A DNA stretch of 11,995 bases. It comes from Alphaproteobacteria bacterium. GTDB lineage: Bacteria; Pseudomonadota; Alphaproteobacteria; Acetobacterales; Acetobacteraceae. The DNA lies in contig JAAFHD010000071.1 of assembly GCA_013298245.1 (NCBI GenBank), forward strand, positions 1-11,995, in the 5' to 3' direction. Under the pieces are notes generated by a model. The model saw only the letters and a program-made list of their open reading frames with translations, had not been told where the DNA came from and did not search any database. The translations under genes and the position numbers were made by a program. This document shows, piece after piece, positions 7,555 to 11,995 of the stretch; positions within the stretch are counted from its first letter, which is position 1; each line of letters starts with the position of its first letter.

Positions 7555-7574
7555 CCTGAACGCTGCGCGTCAGG
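7555..7574. terminator. Hairpin between convergent peptidase and rel genes
   Basis: Arms CCTGAACGC (7555-7563) and GCGTCAGG (7567-7574) pair over eight bases with one bulged A and a TGC loop. It fills the 37-base spacer between the convergent stops at 7541 and 7579. No T-run follows on either strand, so a classical intrinsic terminator is not shown. It may act as a bidirectional transcript-end or 3'-protecting structure. Confidence 0.4.
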
Positions 7575-7578
7575 CCGG

Positions 7579-9846
7579 CTACCCCCGCGCGCGATCCACC
7601 CGGATCACGCCCTGGCAGGCCCGCAGGCTCGCCATCAGCGCCGAGAGATGGCGGATATCCTTCACCTCGGCTTCGAGGTGCACATCACATTCATCGGCGC
7701 GCTTGGCCACGCGCAGCTGGCTGATCGCGCCATCCTGCTTGGCGATGGCATTGGCGATGCCGGCCAGCACGCCCTCATCGCGGATGGTGTTCACAACCAG
7801 CCGCGCGACATGGCTTTCGGTCGCCGCCGGGTCCCATTGCACATCGAAGAAGCGTTCGGGCGTGGCGGCATATGCCTCCAGCGTGTGGCATTCGCGGCGA
7901 TGGATCGCGATGGCGCGGCCGGTGCTGACGATGCCGAGGATCCGCTCACCCGGAATGGCATTGCAGCAATTGGGGAAGCTGACCGGCGTGCCGGGCGGCA
8001 GGCCCAGCACACCCTGTGATTCGCCGGCGGGCTGCGCCTCGCGCTCGCGCGTGTAGAGCGCAGGCCCGGCGCCGAAGCCTCCGCGGGGGCGCGCCATCGC
8101 CATGCGCTCCAGCGGGCGGGATGGGCCGCGCGCTTCCGGCACGGCGGCGAAGAGCACTTCGCGCGGGCCGACATGGCCAGCGCCAACCGCGACCAGCAGC
8201 TCCTCCGTGCTGGTCTTGCCCATGGCCTTCAACGCTGGTTCCAGCGCTTTTTCCGAGAAATCCAGGCCATCCTGGCGGAACGCCTTGGCGACCGCGGCGC
8301 GGCCTTCTTCCAGATGCGTGTCACGCTCAGCGGCCATCGCGAAGCGGCGGATGCGAGCGCGCGCGCGGCCCGATGCCACGAAGTTCAGCCAGTCCGGATT
8401 GGGCTTGCCGCCGCGCGCGGTGATGATCTCCACCTGGTCGCCATTGGACAGCGGCTGGCGCAGCGGCAGCACCTTGCCATTCACCTTCGCACCCACGCAG
8501 GTGTCGCCCACCTGGGAGTGCACCTGATAGGCGAAGTCGATCGGCGTGGAACCCGCCGGCAATTCGATCAGATCGCCCTTCGGCGTGAAGCAGAAGACGC
8601 TCTCGCCATGCAGTTCCAGGCGGGTGTTTTCCAGCACTTCCTGCGGGTCGGCCGCGGTCTCGATGATCTCGAGCAGCGCCTTCATCCAGGGGTAGCGGCG
8701 CGGTTCCTCACCACCCTCGGCCTGCTTGTAGACCCAGTGCGCAGCGACACCGTATTCCGCCACCTGGTGCATCTGCATGGTGCGGATCTGCACCTCGATC
8801 TTGGCGTGGCGCTTGGACGGCACGGTCACGCCGGTGTGCAGCGACTGGTAGCCATTGGTCTTGGGCGTCGAGATATAGTCCTTGAAGCGGCCGGGGATCA
8901 CCCGATACGCATCATGGGTCGCACCCAGCGCGCCGTAGCAGTCATTGCGCGTGGGCACGACGACGCGGAAGGCCATGACATCCGAAAGCCCTTCGAAGGT
9001 CACATCCTTCGCCTGCATCTTGCGCCAGATGGAATAGGGGGATTTTTCGCGCCCCTGCACCTCGACGCCGGTGATGCCGTGGTTGCCGAGCACGCGGATG
9101 ATGTCGCGTTCGATTTCGCCGATCAAATCGCCCGACTGCCCGCGCAGGAAGGTCAGCCGCGCCTGGATGCCCTGCCAGGCCTCCGGGTTCAGTTCGCGGA
9201 AGGCGAGGTTTTCCAGTTCCGTCTTCAGCCGCTCCATGCCGATGCGTTCGGCCAGCGGCGCGTAGATATCGAGCGTTTCCTGTGCGGTGCGTGCGCGTTT
9301 CTCGGCCTTGGGCACGCCGGAGAGTGTCCGCATATTGTGCAGTCGGTCCGCGAGTTTCACCAGCAAAACGCGGATGTCTTCGCTCACCGCCATCAGCAGT
9401 TTGCGCAGGTTTTCGGCCTGTTTGGTGCGTTCGGACTGCACCTCGATGCGGCTGAGCTTGGTCACGCCGTCGACCAGCTTCGCCACTTCCGGCCCGAAGC
9501 GCGTGGAAATTTCCGACAGCTTGTGGGCAGTGTCCTCGACCACATCATGCAGCAGCGCGGTCGCCAGTGTGGCGGTATCGAGGTGATAGCCGAGCAGCAC
9601 GTCGGCCACCGCGATCGGATGCAGGATATAGGGCTCGCCAGATTTGCGTTGTTGCGCGGCGTGCGCTTCGGCACCGAAGCGCGCGGCCGCGGTCAGCACA
9701 TCGGCGTCAAGCCGCGTGTCGGTGGCGAAGGCGTGGGATGCGAAGGCGAGCGCCGCATCCAGGCCGGGCACGGTTGCCGCGCCCGTGTTCAACCCCTCCG
9801 GCGATTGCGGCGCCGGATTGTTGGTGGGGTTGTGGCGCGCGGCCAA
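7579..9846 (-). CDS. rel: Bifunctional (p)ppGpp synthetase/hydrolase, RelA/SpoT family
   Basis: Makes and degrades the stringent-response alarmone (p)ppGpp. The 755-residue product has the full long-RSH architecture. The HD hydrolase domain is intact: RKSGEPYILHP (67-77), HDVVED (100-105), DGVTKL (126-131) and LADRLHNMRTL (165-175). The synthetase domain has SDVMAFRV (288-295), PGRFKDYI (318-325), NGYQSLHT (331-338) and EVQIRTMQM (351-359). The RFKD form of the RxKD/ExDD motif is that of bifunctional enzymes rather than RelA. Then come TGS (about 415-477), a helical region, a conserved-cysteine segment NCCNAIPGERILGI (626-639) with Cys654, and a C-terminal ACT domain (about 678-752). The chosen start is a TTG at 9846, nine bases after the rpoZ stop, with AAGGG four bases before it. 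An in-frame GTG at 9771 (Val26) is the main alternative. It is co-oriented with rpoZ, so co-transcription is likely. Confidence 0.95.
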   Translation of the reverse strand: MAARHNPTNNPAPQSPEGLNTGAATVPGLDAALAFASHAFATDTRLDADVLTAAARFGAEAHAAQQRKSGEPYILHPIAVADVLLGYHLDTATLATALLHDVVEDTAHKLSEISTRFGPEVAKLVDGVTKLSRIEVQSERTKQAENLRKLLMAVSEDIRVLLVKLADRLHNMRTLSGVPKAEKRARTAQETLDIYAPLAERIGMERLKTELENLAFRELNPEAWQGIQARLTFLRGQSGDLIGEIERDIIRVLGNHGITGVEVQGREKSPYSIWRKMQAKDVTFEGLSDVMAFRVVVPTRNDCYGALGATHDAYRVIPGRFKDYISTPKTNGYQSLHTGVTVPSKRHAKIEVQIRTMQMHQVAEYGVAAHWVYKQAEGGEEPRRYPWMKALLEIIETAADPQEVLENTRLELHGESVFCFTPKGDLIELPAGSTPIDFAYQVHSQVGDTCVGAKVNGKVLPLRQPLSNGDQVEIITARGGKPNPDWLNFVASGRARARIRRFAMAAERDTHLEEGRAAVAKAFRQDGLDFSEKALEPALKAMGKTSTEELLVAVGAGHVGPREVLFAAVPEARGPSRPLERMAMARPRGGFGAGPALYTREREAQPAGESQGVLGLPPGTPVSFPNCCNAIPGERILGIVSTGRAIAIHRRECHTLEAYAATPERFFDVQWDPAATESHVARLVVNTIRDEGVLAGIANAIAKQDGAISQLRVAKRADECDVHLEAEVKDIRHLSALMASLRACQGVIRVDRARG

Positions 9847-9855
9847 GAAGCCCTT

Positions 9856-10239
9856 TTACTTCTCGTCGTCGCCGAAGAGTTCGGCGCCGATCGCGGCTTC
9901 GATGTCGAGGCCTTCGTCGCCGCCCTGGCTTTCCTCATTGACGTCCATCACGCCGAAGATGTTTTCGTCGGTGGCGATCAGGTCCATCACCTCGTCCTCG
10001 ACCGGCTCGGGGTCAGGCGCACGGGATTGCGACTTGACCAGGTCGGCTTCGAGCGATGCCAGTTCCAGCTTTTCATCGGCGATTTCGCGCAGCGCCACGA
10101 CCGGGTTCTTGTCGTTGTCGCGATCGACTTCCAGCGTCTCGCCACGGCTAATGTTGCGCGCGCGCTGCGCCGCATAGAGGACGAGTTCGAAACGGTTCGG
10201 GACCTGGACAATGCAGTCCTCGACGGTGACGCGGGCCAT
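9856..10239 (-). CDS. rpoZ: DNA-directed RNA polymerase omega subunit
   Basis: Small RNA polymerase subunit that chaperones beta-prime and, in gammaproteobacteria, forms part of a (p)ppGpp site. The 127-residue product begins [20 protein letters not shown], the family signature, followed by AAQRARNI (23-30) and [14 protein letters not shown] (45-58), the conserved omega core. Residues 76-127 form a long acidic tail with 19 Asp/Glu and a single basic residue, the final lysine, longer than the 91-residue E. coli protein. The ATG at 10239 is preceded by AGGAG at five bases spacing, which supports the start. The rel gene follows on the same strand after nine bases, and a candidate promoter lies in the upstream spacer. 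Confidence 0.95.
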   Translation of the reverse strand: MARVTVEDCIVQVPNRFELVLYAAQRARNISRGETLEVDRDNDKNPVVALREIADEKLELASLEADLVKSQSRAPDPEPVEDEVMDLIATDENIFGVMDVNEESQGGDEGLDIEAAIGAELFGDDEK

Positions 10240-10244
10240 GGATA

Positions 10245-10249
10245 CTCCT
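10245..10249 (-). promoter_or_regulatory. Ribosome binding site of rpoZ
   Basis: AGGAG on the minus strand, five bases before the rpoZ ATG, fixes the start at 10239. Confidence 0.75.
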
Positions 10250-10270
10250 GGAGACGACTGGCGAACCCCT

Positions 10271-10299
10271 CAGATAGCCATGCGCGCCGGCCAGGGCAA
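10271..10299 (-). promoter_or_regulatory. Candidate promoter for rpoZ-rel
   Basis: On the minus strand TTGCCC (10294-10299) is followed after exactly 17 bases by TATCTG (10271-10276), resembling a sigma-70-type promoter with four of six and three of six consensus matches. It lies in the 87-base spacer upstream of rpoZ and would give a leader of about 25 bases including the AGGAG site. Position and spacing are good; the -10 match is modest. Confidence 0.4.
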
Positions 10300-10326
10300 G
10301 GGTTTGCTGCGCTGCGGCGTGCAGGT

Positions 10327-10623
10327 CTATGGCGGTGGCTGCTCGATGACCAGCTGCTTGCCGCGTGTCAGCAGCGCGAGGATGGCCATGATGGGCGTGC
10401 CGAGCAGCCAGATGGCCCACAGGATGCCGAGGAGGCCGGTGCCGAACATCAGCGCACCGGCGGCGACCTCTTCGTCTTCGGACAGCACGAAGCGCGCGAG
10501 CCCCCCGCAGGTCGCCATCATCAACAGCGGCGGCGCCAGGGCCACGATCCAGAACACCCACTTCACCACGCGCCCGAACCGGCTGCGCGGCGCGCGGGCG
10601 AGGAAGCGCAATGGTTGCGCCAT
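10327..10623 (-). CDS. Small two-helix membrane protein, function unknown
   Basis: I do not recognise a named family. The 98-residue product MAQPLRFLARAPRSRFGRVV... has a basic N-terminal segment (Arg at 6, 10, 13, 15 and 18). The first hydrophobic stretch is about 20-42, followed by an acidic loop SEDEE (48-52). A second, longer hydrophobic stretch at about 56-86 is interrupted by Pro77, and the protein ends in a short tail with RGK (87-89). By the positive-inside rule both termini face the cytoplasm. The ATG at 10623 starts one base after the stop of the ABC ATPase gene. A TTG at 10638 would add five residues and overlap that gene. Tight linkage implies co-transcription with the peptide-transporter ATPases, but a functional link to transport or to downstream rpoZ is only a guess. 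Confidence 0.7.
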   Translation of the reverse strand: MAQPLRFLARAPRSRFGRVVKWVFWIVALAPPLLMMATCGGLARFVLSEDEEVAAGALMFGTGLLGILWAIWLLGTPIMAILALLTRGKQLVIEQPPP

Positions 10624-10624
10624 C

Positions 10625-11659
10625 TCAGGCCATGGCAAACGCGGTTGGCGGCGGCTTGTTCAGCAGCGGATTTTCCGCCTCCGGCAGGTCATGCAGATGG
10701 CACGCCGCCAGGTGGCCGGAGGCATCGGCGCGCAGCTCCGGTTCCTCCTTCCTGCAGCGGTCCATCACATAGGGGCAGCGCGTGTGGAACCGGCAGCCGG
10801 ACGGCGGGCGGATGGGCGAGGGCACATCGCCCTGCAACACGATGCGGTCGCGCTTCACGGTCGGGTCGGGCACCGGCACGGCGGAGAGCAGGGCCTCCGT
10901 GTACGGATGCCTCGGCGCGCCAAACAGCGTGCGTTTTTCCGCCACTTCCACGATCTTGCCGAGATACATCACCGCCACGCGATGCGTCATGTGTTCGACG
11001 ATCGCCAGGTCATGGCTGATGAACAGCATCGCCAGGCCAAGCTCGTTCTGCAAATCCTGCAGCAGGTTGATGATCTGCGCCTTCACCGACACGTCGAGTG
11101 CCGAGACCGCTTCGTCGCAGACAATGATCTCAGGCTCGGCGGCGAGTGCGCGCGCGATGCCGATGCGCTGCCTTTGCCCGCCGGAGAATTCATGCGGCCA
11201 GCGGTTCACCGCGTCACGCGGCAGGCGCACCTTGTCCATCAGGTCGCCGACGCGCTTTTCGAGATCCGCGCTGTCCTTCGCCAGCCCGAAATTGCGGATG
11301 GGTTCGGCCAGGATATCGCGCACGCGCATGCGCGGATTCAGCGAGCTGAACGGGTCCTGGAACACCACCTGAATCTTGCGCCGGAGCGGGCGCAGCGTGC
11401 CGGGCGCCATGTCATCGATGCGCGTGCCATCCAGCGTCACCTGCCCCGCCGTCAGCGGGAAAAGCCGCAGCACCGCCTTGCCCACGGTGGATTTGCCACA
11501 GCCCGATTCACCCACCAGCGCCAGCGTCTCGCCCTTGTGCAGATGGAAGGACACGCCATCGACCGCATAGACATGCGCCTGCACCGTGCCGAACAGCCCG
11601 CCGCGGATGGGAAAATGCTTCTTGAGGTCAACGACCTCCAGGACCTTCTTGGTGTTCAT
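10625..11659 (-). CDS. Peptide ABC transporter ATP-binding protein (OppF/DppF-like)
   Basis: Cytoplasmic ATPase that energises a di-/oligopeptide (or nickel, glutathione) importer of the Opp/Dpp family. The 344-residue protein has Walker [10 protein letters not shown] (50-58), a Q-loop in [12 protein letters not shown] (99-110), signature [15 protein letters not shown] (158-172), Walker B EIIVCDE (177-183), D-loop SALD (186-189) and H-loop His216. The C-terminal oligo_HPY extension is present: [17 protein letters not shown] (250-266), followed by a Cys-rich tail with Cys289, 295, 302 and 320. The '[13 protein letters not shown]' entry before Walker A is typical of the F-type partner. The ATG at 11659 overlaps the stop of the upstream D-type gene by four bases, with AAGGA about 12 bases before it. 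Substrate-binding and permease genes are not in the window and would be expected upstream, beyond the right edge. Confidence 0.93.
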   Translation of the reverse strand: MNTKKVLEVVDLKKHFPIRGGLFGTVQAHVYAVDGVSFHLHKGETLALVGESGCGKSTVGKAVLRLFPLTAGQVTLDGTRIDDMAPGTLRPLRRKIQVVFQDPFSSLNPRMRVRDILAEPIRNFGLAKDSADLEKRVGDLMDKVRLPRDAVNRWPHEFSGGQRQRIGIARALAAEPEIIVCDEAVSALDVSVKAQIINLLQDLQNELGLAMLFISHDLAIVEHMTHRVAVMYLGKIVEVAEKRTLFGAPRHPYTEALLSAVPVPDPTVKRDRIVLQGDVPSPIRPPSGCRFHTRCPYVMDRCRKEEPELRADASGHLAACHLHDLPEAENPLLNKPPPTAFAMA

Positions 11660-11995
11660 GCGGCGACCGCGTCCTTGTCCGAGTAGTGGCAGGCGGCGAT
11701 ATGGCCGGGCGATTTTTCTTCGAGACCAGGTGCGACCTGGCGACAGAGATCGGTGACCTTCGGGCAGCGCGTGGCGAAGACGCAGCCGGGGATTTTCGCT
11801 TTCAGGCTGGGCACCATGCCGGGGATTTCGGCGAGCCGTTCGGCGCTGCCATCGAGCGAGGAGCCGAGCTTGGGCACGGAGCCCAGCAGGCCCTGCGTGT
11901 AGGGGTGGCGCGGGGCTGCGAAAATCTGCCGCACCGTGCCTTCTTCCACCTTGCGGCCGGCGTACATGACGACCACGCGCTCGGCCACTTCGGCG
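11656..11995 (-). CDS. Peptide ABC transporter ATP-binding protein (OppD/DppD-like), C-terminal part only
   Basis: The frame is open from the right window edge to a TGA at 11656-11658, so about 112 C-terminal residues are visible and the nucleotide-binding core lies outside. The segment begins [19 protein letters not shown], the stretch after the H-loop where these ATPases read 'DRVAVMYAGRIVE'. It continues with the oligo_HPY motif [17 protein letters not shown] and a Cys tail, [14 protein letters not shown], then HIAACH. The methionine-equivalent GTG at 11988 is internal, not a start. It pairs with the following OppF/DppF-like gene through an ATGA overlap, and the two form the usual heterodimer. 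Confidence 0.9.
   Translation of the reverse strand, partial: AEVAERVVVMYAGRKVEEGTVRQIFAAPRHPYTQGLLGSVPKLGSSLDGSAERLAEIPGMVPSLKAKIPGCVFATRCPKVTDLCRQVAPGLEEKSPGHIAACHYSDKDAVAA

Noticed and set aside
8173..11019. 948-residue open frame on the plus strand
   Set aside because: It is antisense to rel, rpoZ, the small membrane protein and part of the ABC ATPase, all with clear family motifs. The translation is Arg/His/Ala-rich with no recognisable domain.
1..11995. Mobile element, prophage, defence island, CRISPR or toxin-antitoxin system
   Set aside because: No transposase, integrase, direct-repeat array, terminal inverted repeat, tRNA or defence-gene motif was seen. All genes are housekeeping or common metabolic families with uniform base composition.

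Overview
The window is an ordinary, densely packed, GC-rich chromosomal segment. The gene content suggests an alphaproteobacterium, most likely in or near the Acetobacteraceae/Rhodospirillales. Supporting this are an alphaproteobacterial-type ParE, a TIGR01459-type HAD protein (a family found mainly in alphaproteobacteria), an rpoZ-rel pair, and strong G/C bias at third codon positions. The placement is inference from gene content and composition. There is no rRNA, tRNA, CRISPR array, insertion sequence, integrase or phage gene, and no composition shift that would suggest an island.

Left part (1-2618): A DMT/EamA-family exporter leaves the window on the minus strand. Divergent from it is pyrD (quinone-linked dihydroorotate dehydrogenase), which is translationally coupled through a 4-base GTGA overlap to a HAD-IIA family hydrolase. 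That hydrolase carries an unusual DxW version of motif I.

Middle (2619-7541): A minus-strand SDR-family oxidoreductase abuts the HAD gene tail to tail with no spacer. A 118-base divergent spacer separates it from parE (topoisomerase IV subunit B). parE overlaps by GTGA with an S9A prolyl-oligopeptidase-family serine peptidase. The peptidase and rel then converge across a 37-base spacer holding a small hairpin.

Right part (7579-11995), all on the minus strand: In transcription order, read from the right edge, these are an OppD/DppD-like ABC ATPase (only its C-terminus is in the window), an OppF/DppF-like ABC ATPase overlapping it by ATGA, a two-helix 98-residue membrane protein, then rpoZ (RNA polymerase omega) and rel (bifunctional (p)ppGpp synthetase/hydrolase). 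The 87-base spacer upstream of rpoZ contains a plausible sigma-70-type promoter. The rpoZ-rel order is also seen in gammaproteobacteria (rpoZ-spoT), so the pair joins RNA polymerase and the stringent-response enzyme that acts on it.

I found no convincing undescribed multi-gene system. The items worth a second look are small: the altered catalytic motif of the HAD protein, the stretched glycine motif of the SDR, the identical four-cysteine pattern in both peptide-transporter ATPases, the TTG start of rel, the orphan small membrane protein, and several GC-alternating hairpins. There is no stretch over 300 bases without a gene; the longest gene-free spacer is 118 bases.
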